Shown here: positions 7,763 to 15,838 of the stretch, piece after piece
How the letters are laid out: each line of letters starts with the position of its first letter
Numbering within the stretch: position 1 is the first letter of the stretch
Assembly (NCBI RefSeq): GCF_009766085.1
Contig: NZ_LMUF01000007.1
Span: forward strand, 488,504 to 552,503
DNA length: 64,000 nt
Direction: 5' to 3'
Origin: Burkholderia sp. S171
GTDB lineage: Bacteria; Pseudomonadota; Gammaproteobacteria; Burkholderiales; Burkholderiaceae
Program-made: the position numbers and the translations under genes
The notes under the pieces: model-generated
What the model was told of the DNA's origin: nothing
What the model saw: the letters and a program-made list of their open reading frames with translations, nothing else
Database searches by the model: none

Positions 7763-10700
7763 GACTGACCTCCATTGCGGGCATCGGGCGTGGAAGGCGT
7801 GGAGGGCGCGTCTGGATCTTCAAACCCCGCGCGCTCGTTACGCCGCACCTTGAACGAAGCCGCATATAGCGCCGGCAAGTAAAACAGCGTAAGCACGGTC
7901 GCGCTCGTGATGCCGCCCATCAGCGCGGTTGCCATCGGGCCGAAGAAGTTGCTGCGCAACAGCGGGATCAGCGCGAGCACCGCAGCGGCGGCGGTCAGCG
8001 TGATCGGCCGGAAACGCCGCACCGTGGCGCCCACAATGGCGTCGAAGCGAGGATGCCCCGCGGCAATGTCCTGTTCGATCTGATCGACGAGAATCACCGA
8101 GTTGCGCATGATGATCCCGAACATGGCGATCACCCCAAGCATGGCGACAAACCCAAACGGTTTGTTGAACAGCAGCAGCGCGATCACCACGCCAATCAAC
8201 CCCAGCGGCGCGGTCAGCACCACCATCATCACGCGTGCGAAGCTCTGCAACTGGATCATCAAGAGCGTCAGCACGACAATCGCCATGATCGGCATTTGCG
8301 CGTTGATGGACGACTGGCCCTTCTCGCTTTCCTCAACCGGTCCGCCCACTTCTATCCGATACCCCACCGGCAAGCCCGCGCGCAACGTCGCGAGCTTCTT
8401 CTCAATCGCGTGTGTCACGTCGATACCCTGCGCGCCGGCCTTCACGTCCGACTGCACGGTAATGGTCGGCTGACGGTCGCGTTCCCAGATCACACCGTAT
8501 TCCAGATCGTTCACCACATGCCCGATCGTTCCGAGCGGCACGGGTCCGTTAGGAGTCGGCATCGCAAGCGTCGCCAACTTCGCCGGATCGACCCGTTCGC
8601 TTTTCGGTGCACGCAAATCGACGCTGATCAGCTTGTCGTGTTCACGATACTGCGTGACGGTATAACCGGTCAGTTGCATCGCGAGGAAATCCGATACGTC
8701 CTGCGAACTGATTCCGAGTTCACGCGCCTTCTTCTGGTCGATATCGAAGCGCACCGAGCGCTCCGACGGTTCGTCCCAATCGTACTGGACATTGGCCGTA
8801 CCGTTGTCCGCACTCATTTCCGCGAAAACCTTTTCAGCGATACCGCGCACCGTCGGCAGATCGTCGCCGCTCACGCGGAACTGCACCGGATAGCCAACCG
8901 GCGGGCCGTTTTCGAGTCGCGACAAACGCGTACGCACGGCAGAGAACTTCTCACGCAACACAGGTTCGAGCCAGCGTGCGAGCTTCTCGCGATCCTCCAC
9001 GGACTTTGCGGTGATCACGAATTGCGCGAAGTTCGGTTGCGGCAATTGCTGATCGAGCGGCAAGTAAAACCGCGGTGCACCAGTGCCGACAAAGTTCACT
9101 ATATGGTCGACCTCAGGCCGTCCCTCCAGCACTTTCTCAAGACGTTTGGTCTCGCGCAGCGTGGCGTCGAACGAGGCGCCTTCCTGCAGCCGGACATCGA
9201 CGAGCAATTCCGATCGGTCCGAACTCGGAAAGAATTGTTGAGGAATAAGCGTAAAACCTGCCAGCGCAATCACGAACAGCACGAGCGTGATGCCGAGCAC
9301 GACGAAGCGCCGCTCAATACACCATGTCAGCCAGCCGCGCAGACGGGTGTAGAACTTCGTGTCGTAGATATCGTGTTCATGATCGTGGGCGTGATGCGCC
9401 TCGCGCTTGCGCTCAGGCAGCAGCTTGTAGCCGAGCAGCGGAATCAGCACGACCGCCGCGAACCACGACGCGATCAACGCGATGGCCGACACTTCGAAGA
9501 TCGAGCGCGTATATTCGCCGGTGCTGGATTTGGCCAGCGCGATCGGCAGGAAACCGGCGACGGTAACAAGCGTGCCCGTGAGCATGGGGAACGCCGTGCT
9601 GGTGTAGGCGTAGGCCGCGGCTCGCGAGCGGTTCCAACCCTGCTCGAGTTTCACCGCCATCATTTCGACGGCGATGATCGCGTCGTCGACCAGCAGGCCC
9701 AGCGCGAGGATCAGCGTTCCGAGCGAGACCTTGTGCAGGCCGATATCGAAGAGATACATGAAGAGGGCGGTGACCGCGAGCACGACCGGAATCGAGATCA
9801 CGACCACCATGCCTGTCCGCACGCCCAGCGACACCAGGCTCACGATCAACACAATAATGACGGCTTCAGCGACTGCTTCGAGAAAGTCATCGACTGACTT
9901 CGATACCGCATGCGGCATGCTCGACACTTCGTTTAGCACGAGGCCCGCGGGGAGTTGCGCACGCAATTCGGCGACTTTCGCGTCCAGCGCCTTGCCCAAT
10001 TGCACGACGTCCTGACCGGGCTGCATTGTGATACCAATACCCAGCACCGGCTTCTCGCCCGCGCGCATTTGAGTGGCCGGGGGATCGAGATAACCGCGCT
10101 TGATGGTTGCTATGTCGCCAAGACGAAACGACCGCCCGTTGACACGGATCAGCGTATTGGCGAGCGCGGCCATGTCGGTGATCTGGCCGGTCGGCCGCAC
10201 GAACACGCGGTCGTTGGGCGTATTCAGCGTACCGGAGGGCGCAACCGCATTCTGACCGTCAATCGCTTGAGCAATCTGTTGTGGCGAGATGCCGAGCCGC
10301 GTGAGTTGCGTGTTCGCTATTTCGATATAAACGCGCTCGTCCTGGTCGCCGAAATAATTGACCTTCGCCACACCGGGTACGCGCAACAAGACCGTGCGCA
10401 GCGAGTCGGCGTAATCGTGGAGTTGCACCGGCGAAAAACCGTCGCCTTCCAGCGTGTAGATGTTAGTGAAGACGTCGCCGAACTCGTCATTGAAGTACGG
10501 ACCCTGCACGCCTCTCGGCAGCGTGTACGCAATGTCCCCGACTTTCTTGCGTACCTGATACCACTCTTCAGGCACGTCTTTCGCGGGTGCGCCGTCCTTC
10601 ATCGTGAAGAACAGCAGTGACTCGCCGGGGCGCGAGTAGCTGCGCAGGAAATCGGTAGCGGGCGTCTCCTGCAGTTTTTTCGCGATCTTGTCGGTGACCT

Positions 10701-10971
10701 GTTCCTGCATCTGCTGTGCCGTGGCGCCGGGCCAAAAGGTCTGGATGACCATCACGCGGAACGTGAACGGCGGATCCTCCGATTGCGCGAGCCGGGTGTA
10801 CGCGAGGATGCCAAAAATGGTCGCCATCGCGATCAGGAAGACGACCAGCGCCTGATGGCGCAAGGCCCAGGCCGAGAGATTGAAACTGCCTTCTTCGTGA
10901 CGATAATCGCCCGACGCCGCAGCGGCAGCGTTGGCAGCGGCTTTCGCTGATTCCCGTTCGTGGTCGCTCAT
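7759..10971 (-). CDS. RND multidrug efflux permease (AcrB/HAE1-like)
   Basis: The 1070-residue inner-membrane pump has the RND pattern of twelve membrane helices with two large periplasmic loops. The first helix is preceded by a 40-residue Ala/Glu-rich cytoplasmic tail. The proton-relay aspartates are visible in GLLVDDAIIAVEMM. A His/Asp-rich stretch (HHAHDHEHD, near 545) lies in the cytoplasmic loop before helix 7. The chosen ATG at 10971 overlaps the stop of the adaptor gene (ATGA); an upstream in-frame extension would run into that gene. It works with the adaptor and outer-membrane lipoprotein. Possible substrates include drugs, solvents or aromatic acids. Confidence 0.92.
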   Translation of the reverse strand: MSDHERESAKAAANAAAAASGDYRHEEGSFNLSAWALRHQALVVFLIAMATIFGILAYTRLAQSEDPPFTFRVMVIQTFWPGATAQQMQEQVTDKIAKKLQETPATDFLRSYSRPGESLLFFTMKDGAPAKDVPEEWYQVRKKVGDIAYTLPRGVQGPYFNDEFGDVFTNIYTLEGDGFSPVQLHDYADSLRTVLLRVPGVAKVNYFGDQDERVYIEIANTQLTRLGISPQQIAQAIDGQNAVAPSGTLNTPNDRVFVRPTGQITDMAALANTLIRVNGRSFRLGDIATIKRGYLDPPATQMRAGEKPVLGIGITMQPGQDVVQLGKALDAKVAELRAQLPAGLVLNEVSSMPHAVSKSVDDFLEAVAEAVIIVLIVSLVSLGVRTGMVVVISIPVVLAVTALFMYLFDIGLHKVSLGTLILALGLLVDDAIIAVEMMAVKLEQGWNRSRAAAYAYTSTAFPMLTGTLVTVAGFLPIALAKSSTGEYTRSIFEVSAIALIASWFAAVVLIPLLGYKLLPERKREAHHAHDHEHDIYDTKFYTRLRGWLTWCIERRFVVLGITLVLFVIALAGFTLIPQQFFPSSDRSELLVDVRLQEGASFDATLRETKRLEKVLEGRPEVDHIVNFVGTGAPRFYLPLDQQLPQPNFAQFVITAKSVEDREKLARWLEPVLREKFSAVRTRLSRLENGPPVGYPVQFRVSGDDLPTVRGIAEKVFAEMSADNGTANVQYDWDEPSERSVRFDIDQKKARELGISSQDVSDFLAMQLTGYTVTQYREHDKLISVDLRAPKSERVDPAKLATLAMPTPNGPVPLGTIGHVVNDLEYGVIWERDRQPTITVQSDVKAGAQGIDVTHAIEKKLATLRAGLPVGYRIEVGGPVEESEKGQSSINAQMPIMAIVVLTLLMIQLQSFARVMMVVLTAPLGLIGVVIALLLFNKPFGFVAMLGVIAMFGIIMRNSVILVDQIEQDIAAGHPRFDAIVGATVRRFRPITLTAAAAVLALIPLLRSNFFGPMATALMGGITSATVLTLFYLPALYAASFKVRRNERAGFEDPDAPSTPSTPDARNGGQS

Positions 10972-12188
10972 GACGCGAAATCTTCCGGATGCAAGGGCGC
11001 AACCACGCGAACTTTCTGGCCGGCAGAAACGGTATGGACTCCTTGCCACACCACGCGGTCACCGGGCGCAATGCCACTGGAAACCGTCACGGTGCGCTCG
11101 CCGTATCGCGACACGTCCACGCGCCGCAATTCAAGCGAGTCGTCCGCCTTCACGATCCAGACCGCCGGCAGTTTGCCGGCGTGGAACAGTGCGGTGGAGG
11201 GTATTATGAAGGCCTGGCTTGATGCGGCGGACGCCCCCGATGCAGGCGCTTGCGCGAACGCGACGTCCGCGGTCATGCCAAGCCGGACGTCCGGCGTGGG
11301 GGCTTCAAGCGTCATCCTCACGCGATAGGTACGGCTTTGCGGATCAGCGGCGGGCGACACTTCGCGTACGCGGGCTGCGAACGGTTTGCCTCCCAGCGCG
11401 GCAAGCCTGACGGTGGCTTTCTGGCCGACCGCGAGCGATCCGAGCGTGGTTTCCGGCACGTCCGACACCACGTCGATATCGCCGCTCCACGCGAGGTTAT
11501 AGACGGCTTGTCCCGCCGATACGTTCTGTCCCGTGTCGGCCTGTTCAGCCGTGATGACACCGGCGCGGTCGGCAACAAGCGTGGTGTATTTCAACTGATC
11601 GGCCGACAGCGCGGCCTGTGCCTGCGCCTGGTTGCGCTGCGCAAGTGCCGCTGCGTACGCGTTTTCGGTTTGCTCGAGCTGCGTGCGCGCGATCAGGTTT
11701 TCCTGCGCCTGGGCACGGTCGCGCGTGACTTGCTGCTCGGCATACGTGAGCTGATGCTGGGCGGCCGACAGTTGCGCCGCGGCGCTCGCGGCGTTTTTGG
11801 CGTTATCGGCGGGATCGAGTTTCGCCACGATCTCGCCGGCTTTCACGCTGTCGCCCAGACGCACCCGGCGCTCGATGATCTTCCCGGCCACACGAAACGA
11901 CAATGGGGTCGAGTAGCGCGCTTCGATCGTGGCGGGCAGCGATGACTGCACCGCGTGCGTGTCGGCGACGGCCGCCATGGCGACCACGGGCCGCAGCGCC
12001 ACGGGGGGCGCCTCCTTCTTGCCGCATGCGCTGAGCGCGACGACTGTCACCACGCCGACCGACCAGGCAAAGGTTCGGCGAGCGCGAAAAGATCCCGACC
12101 CGGACAACGTGAATGACAGTAACCGCGATCGGAGCGATGACAATGACAATGAGGGCAACAACGTGCGGCGACAGACTTGCAGAATCAC
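10968..12188 (-). CDS. RND efflux periplasmic adaptor (membrane fusion protein)
   Basis: This adaptor links the inner-membrane pump to the outer-membrane channel. It has a lipobox (LSAC, Cys55), a lipoyl/barrel-sandwich segment (GDSVKAGEIVAKLDP), an alpha-hairpin rich in Ala and Gln (residues about 125-190), and beta-barrel and membrane-proximal domains with the family phrase PDVRLGMTADV. The annotated start gives an unusually long 36-residue stretch before the hydrophobic signal core, so the real start may be an internal site near residue 30-45. It is the first gene of the efflux operon and faces a TetR regulator across a 258-bp gap. Confidence 0.88.
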   Translation of the reverse strand: MILQVCRRTLLPSLSLSSLRSRLLSFTLSGSGSFRARRTFAWSVGVVTVVALSACGKKEAPPVALRPVVAMAAVADTHAVQSSLPATIEARYSTPLSFRVAGKIIERRVRLGDSVKAGEIVAKLDPADNAKNAASAAAQLSAAQHQLTYAEQQVTRDRAQAQENLIARTQLEQTENAYAAALAQRNQAQAQAALSADQLKYTTLVADRAGVITAEQADTGQNVSAGQAVYNLAWSGDIDVVSDVPETTLGSLAVGQKATVRLAALGGKPFAARVREVSPAADPQSRTYRVRMTLEAPTPDVRLGMTADVAFAQAPASGASAASSQAFIIPSTALFHAGKLPAVWIVKADDSLELRRVDVSRYGERTVTVSSGIAPGDRVVWQGVHTVSAGQKVRVVAPLHPEDFAS

Positions 12189-12446
12189 GGATGACCTCGA
12201 CGCAAAGGCTCGCCGTGCACGCCAGGGAATGGGCGGGCACGGCCGGTGCGCAGCGTCGACACGGCCTGTCGCTGCGCATTTTCAAGATGTGGCGCTATCC
12301 GGGGCACGATACTCGAACAGGCGGCAGGCCACGGCCACCAAGCTTTCCAGTACCTCTTCGCCAGATACACGATGAATTCTAATACAACTATGGATCTGAA
12401 ATCAAAGCCGTATCATAATTCAATTTTGAGATGCTAAACTCAGCCG
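12189..12446. promoter_or_regulatory. Divergent promoter region of efflux operon and tetR
   Basis: The TetR gene and the efflux adaptor diverge from here. The segment closest to tetR (12370-12440) is markedly AT-rich compared with its surroundings and contains a short TGAG-N8-CTCA dyad at 12427-12442. That is too weak to name as the operator, but this is where promoters and the repressor site should lie. Confidence 0.4.
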
Positions 12447-13067
12447 ATGAAACGAATTCGCCTCACCCGGGAGCAAAGCCGTGACCAAACGCGTGAGCGT
12501 TTGCTGGACGCCGCGCAAACTGTTTTCATGAAGAAAGGGTTTGTTGCCGCCAGTGTCGAAGACATTGCGGCGGCGGCGGGTTATACGCGCGGAGCGTTCT
12601 ATTCGAACTTCGGCAGCAAGTCTGCCTTGTTTCTGGAACTGCTCAAGCGCGATCACGACGGGATCATGAGCCGGCTGCATTCCATCTTCGATGGCGAAGC
12701 GAGCCGGGCCGACATGGAAGCCCGCCTGCTGCAGTATTACAGTGAGTGCTACCGCGACAACAAGTGTTTTCTGCTGTGGGTAGAAGCGAAATTGCAATCG
12801 AGCCGCGATGCGAAATTTCGCGCGCAATTCAATGCATTCATCCGGGAATTATTGCAGACGACGACCGCTTATATCGTCGCGTTTTCAGAGCGCGCGGGGA
12901 CCCCGTTGCCTATGCCGGCGGAGCAGTTAGCGCTGGGGCTGACGGCGTTGATTGATGGAATGCAGTTTTTTTATACGTCGGATCCGCAGGCTTGCGGCAG
13001 CGAAATGTCTGAAGCCGTCCTGGCGAAGTTTTTCAGCCGCGTGGTGTTTGGGTCCGACGTCGCGTGA
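12447..13067 (+). CDS. TetR/AcrR-family repressor, probable efflux regulator
   Basis: The 206-residue protein has a TetR-type helix-turn-helix in residues 10-60 (RLLDAAQTVFMKKGF, then VEDIAAAAGYTRGAFYSNF and a GSKSALFLELL follow-on). The C-terminal domain, typical for ligand binding, ends with a VVFGSDVA tail. Divergent placement against the efflux operon is the usual arrangement for a local repressor that is released by the pump's substrates. Family assignment is firm; the target is inferred from position. The start ATG follows an AT-rich region with no strong ribosome site. Confidence 0.88.
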   Translation: MKRIRLTREQSRDQTRERLLDAAQTVFMKKGFVAASVEDIAAAAGYTRGAFYSNFGSKSALFLELLKRDHDGIMSRLHSIFDGEASRADMEARLLQYYSECYRDNKCFLLWVEAKLQSSRDAKFRAQFNAFIRELLQTTTAYIVAFSERAGTPLPMPAEQLALGLTALIDGMQFFYTSDPQACGSEMSEAVLAKFFSRVVFGSDVA

Positions 13068-13106
13068 GAGAGGCGCGTACAAAGTGCCCGCTAAGCCTGA
13101 GATAGC

Positions 13107-13349
13107 TCAGATAGAAATCCCCGATCCGCCGTTACTGCCTAACAATTGTTCCACCGCGTCGGCGTTGGCGTAATCCTGTTCAGGCAATCCATCGAACACG
13201 GCGACCACATCGTTGCTCGCGCCTGCGGCGCGCGCCGCATCGACAATGCCATCCTTGTTGGTCGGAAACTTCAGATCACGCAAGACCTCTGCGATTTCGT
13301 CGTTGATCGGTTCGTCATTCAAGCCGGCATTCACATGCGTATCGGTCAT
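13107..13349 (-). CDS. DUF2795 domain small protein
   Basis: This 80-residue acidic protein carries the DUF2795 pattern: VLRDLKFPTNKDGIVDAARAAGA, then LPEQDYANADAVEQLLG. Members are small soluble proteins of unknown function found widely in actinobacteria and Burkholderiaceae, often suggested to be stress-related. The C-terminus ends in a Gly/Ser tail (LGSNGGSGISI). It converges with the tetR gene and lies close behind a small exported-protein gene on the same strand. Confidence 0.75.
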   Translation of the reverse strand: MTDTHVNAGLNDEPINDEIAEVLRDLKFPTNKDGIVDAARAAGASNDVVAVFDGLPEQDYANADAVEQLLGSNGGSGISI

Positions 13350-13419
13350 TGGTGCCCTTGGTTGTTTTAGGTGGCCTATCCGTCTTTATCCGCCGGTTCG
13401 CGATGCTAACGGCTCAGCT

Positions 13420-13695
13420 TCACGTCTGCACCTCTATTACCTGGCTCGCCATGCCGTGGCTGGGAGAGCGAGACTTCGGTAACTCCACATGAGACCAATG
13501 CGCGTGATCGAGTTCCTGTGCACGCACTTCCGGCGCGGGCGGCGAGACCGGCGGGGCATTGGCGCGAATGGCGAGCGTCGCGCGCATGGCCTCAGCTTGG
13601 CGGGCAGCGTAGATCGCCGCATCGTCCGTATGGATCGGCGCGGCATAACACGACACGGATACCAGAACCATCAATAAAGCTGTTGAGGTTTTCAT
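13420..13695 (-). CDS. Small exported protein, function unknown
   Basis: The 91-residue product begins with a clear signal peptide (MKTSTALLMVLVSVSCYAAP), with a good GGAGGG ribosome site eight bases before the ATG. The mature part of about 72 residues is hydrophilic, with a helix rich in Ala and Arg (AARQAEAMRATLAIRA) and a Pro-rich middle. I do not recognise a domain. The single Cys lies in the signal but is not in a proper lipobox, so a soluble periplasmic location is likelier than a lipoprotein. Confidence 0.6.
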   Translation of the reverse strand: MKTSTALLMVLVSVSCYAAPIHTDDAAIYAARQAEAMRATLAIRANAPPVSPPAPEVRAQELDHAHWSHVELPKSRSPSHGMASQVIEVQT

Positions 13696-13952
13696 CGCTC
13701 AACCCTCCAGACACTGAGTACACAAGCTCACGCAAGTGATACACGAGCAGCACAAACACGAGGCCGTACGGAGAATAGTAGCGAGGATTTGAGCAAACGC
13801 TATGCCAATCGATCAGTGCTGTTTTCCAGCGGTTCACCTGATGAATGATGCATGCGTGCGGCGCCTTATTTTAAACGGCGCAGGCCGCCGTTCTTCGAGC
13901 GATTTCTAGAATAGGCTGGTAAGCGGGCGCTTCATGGGTGACCTGGAACCGC

Positions 13953-13968
13953 CGTGCAATATTGCACG
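13953..13968. repeat. Perfect 16-bp palindrome
   Basis: CGTGCAATATTGCACG is a perfect palindrome 12 bp past the ClC gene's stop. It has no loop or T-run, so it reads more like a protein-binding site than a terminator. No gene starts immediately next to it. Confidence 0.5.
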
Positions 13969-13980
13969 CATCGAGCAATT

Positions 13981-15750
13981 TCAGCGTGATGCCGGGTTTA
14001 GACGGAAGTAAGCATCGAGAAGCGATGTCTTGTAGACGACGCCTAGTAACACCGGCCGGGTCGGGCAGTCGATGACCGGCAAACGCTCGCCCTGGAACGC
14101 CAGGAAATGCTGCAACGCTTCACCCAGCGACATGTTCGGTGTAAGGACATCGAAATGAGGTTGCAGATAATCTTCTGCCGTTTTGACGGCGGTGTCGCGT
14201 TCATCCAGCAGATCGGACGTGATGTCCTTCAGCGCCACCACGCCGCGAAATTGCCCGTCCGCATCTACGACGTAAAGGTACTTCACCGGATATTCGAGAA
14301 ACACCCGCGTCATGGTCTTCACGTCGGCATCGAGCGGGACCACGGTGTCGGCCGGTTTCACCAGCTCGCGCATTTGCGTGGCGGCGAGCCGCGAGCGCTC
14401 TTTTTCATCGCGATTACGCCGCAGCGTGACCTCGTACATCGATGTCTGCGCCGACGCCCGCGCAATGAAAAATGCCACCACGCACGAGAGCATCAGCGGC
14501 AGCATGACCTGATAGCTCAGCGTCATTTCGAAGATCATCAGGATGGCCATCAACGGCGCGTGCGTGGCCGCAGCGAGAAACGCGCCCATGCCGACCATCG
14601 CGTAAGCAAACGGCGCGGACGTGGAGTGCGGCCAGATCGCATGCGCCGCCAGCCCGAACAGGCAGCCGACGACCGCGCCCACGAAGAGCGTCGGCGTGAA
14701 AATCCCGCCCACCGCGCCGGAACCCGCGGTTGCCGCGGTCGCGACGATCTTGAAGAACAGCACCGCTGCCAGCGCTTCCCAAGTCCACGAATGATGGAGG
14801 ATCGAGTTGACGACTTCGTAGCCGTTACCCCAGACCTCCGGGTACCAGATCGAGATCACGCCGACAATCAGGCCGCCGAATCCGAGCCGGATGGGCAACG
14901 GCAGGGGCAGCTTGGCGAAGCGTTGTTTCGATGCCGCCAGCAGGCGCAGGAAATAGGGCGCCAGCACGCCGCAGAGCAATCCAAGCACGACAAACAGCAG
15001 CACTTCGACACCGGTGACTGTTGGGAACACCGGCATTTCGTAAGGCGGCCGATAGCCGGCAAACTCGCGCATGGTGATGTTCGCAACCACCGAGGACACC
15101 ACGATCGGCCCGAAGCTTTCCATGGCCATGGAGCCGAGCACGAGCTCGGTCACGAAGAACGCGCCGGCGATAGGCGCGTTGTACGCCGAGGTGATACCGG
15201 CCGCCGCGCCGCAGGCAACGAGCAGGCGCAGGCGCGGGGGATCGAAGTGGACCCAGCGGCCGATCAGCGACGCGCACAGCGCCGCAAGCTGCACCATCGA
15301 TCCTTCTCGTCCGATGGACCCGCCGCTCGCGATGGTGAACAGCGACGAGATGCTGCGCCATAGGCTTTGCCAGACCGGCACGACACCGTCGCCAATGGTC
15401 ACTGCTTCCATGTAGTCGGCATTCGCCTGACCCGAGCTTCGACGCCGGGCGATCAGCAGGCACAGCCCCGCGATCAGCCCGCCTGCTGTCGGCAATGCGA
15501 CCCGCACAGGCCAGGGCAGGCGCGTGGCCATCTCGACGAAGTTACCGTGATCGCCGCCAAAAAGCCGCTGCAATTCGTCGATGCCGAAGCGAAACGCCGC
15601 AGTCGCGAATGCGCCGGCCACGCCGACAATCACGGCCCACACGAGCATGGAGTGGGATTCGGAGAACCGGAACCGGATCTGTGCCCGGGTGCGAAGTTTA
15701 AGCAGGAATGAAAGCACGTGAGCTTGAATGTCGGAGCGGGTCGAGGCCAA
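13981..15750 (-). CDS. ClC-type chloride channel/antiporter with C-terminal CBS pair
   Basis: The 589-residue membrane protein has the ClC fold: the gating Glu149 in GGSIGREGS, the duplicated NAPIAGAFF and GSGAVGGIFTP motifs, and a cytoplasmic C-terminus (about 450-589) with two CBS domains. The usual GSGIP selectivity motif is replaced by SSGQANADY at about 105-113, and the internal proton glutamate (E203 in E. coli ClC) is Leu203, next to a kept Glu202. That favours a passive channel or altered coupling rather than a classical 2Cl/H exchanger. The start used is a TTG at 15750; a GTG or ATG further in (V12, M35) is possible because no good ribosome site is visible. Confidence 0.88.
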   Translation of the reverse strand: MASTRSDIQAHVLSFLLKLRTRAQIRFRFSESHSMLVWAVIVGVAGAFATAAFRFGIDELQRLFGGDHGNFVEMATRLPWPVRVALPTAGGLIAGLCLLIARRRSSGQANADYMEAVTIGDGVVPVWQSLWRSISSLFTIASGGSIGREGSMVQLAALCASLIGRWVHFDPPRLRLLVACGAAAGITSAYNAPIAGAFFVTELVLGSMAMESFGPIVVSSVVANITMREFAGYRPPYEMPVFPTVTGVEVLLFVVLGLLCGVLAPYFLRLLAASKQRFAKLPLPLPIRLGFGGLIVGVISIWYPEVWGNGYEVVNSILHHSWTWEALAAVLFFKIVATAATAGSGAVGGIFTPTLFVGAVVGCLFGLAAHAIWPHSTSAPFAYAMVGMGAFLAAATHAPLMAILMIFEMTLSYQVMLPLMLSCVVAFFIARASAQTSMYEVTLRRNRDEKERSRLAATQMRELVKPADTVVPLDADVKTMTRVFLEYPVKYLYVVDADGQFRGVVALKDITSDLLDERDTAVKTAEDYLQPHFDVLTPNMSLGEALQHFLAFQGERLPVIDCPTRPVLLGVVYKTSLLDAYFRLNPASR

Positions 15751-15838
15751 TGGTGCGGGGCAAGGATATCACCCGCAAGGGGCCTCGGGGCAGTGCTCGG
15801 ACGTAGATGTGCCTGCTGAGTTGCTTGGCACAGGCTGG

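Noticed and set aside
8053-9897. A 614-codon plus-strand open frame within the RND permease gene
   Set aside because: The minus-strand permease is unmistakable. The plus-strand product is rich in Arg, His and Gln, typical of an antisense shadow.
14107-15363. A 418-codon plus-strand frame opposite the ClC gene
   Set aside because: The ClC motifs are on the minus strand. The plus-strand product is Arg/His-rich without features.
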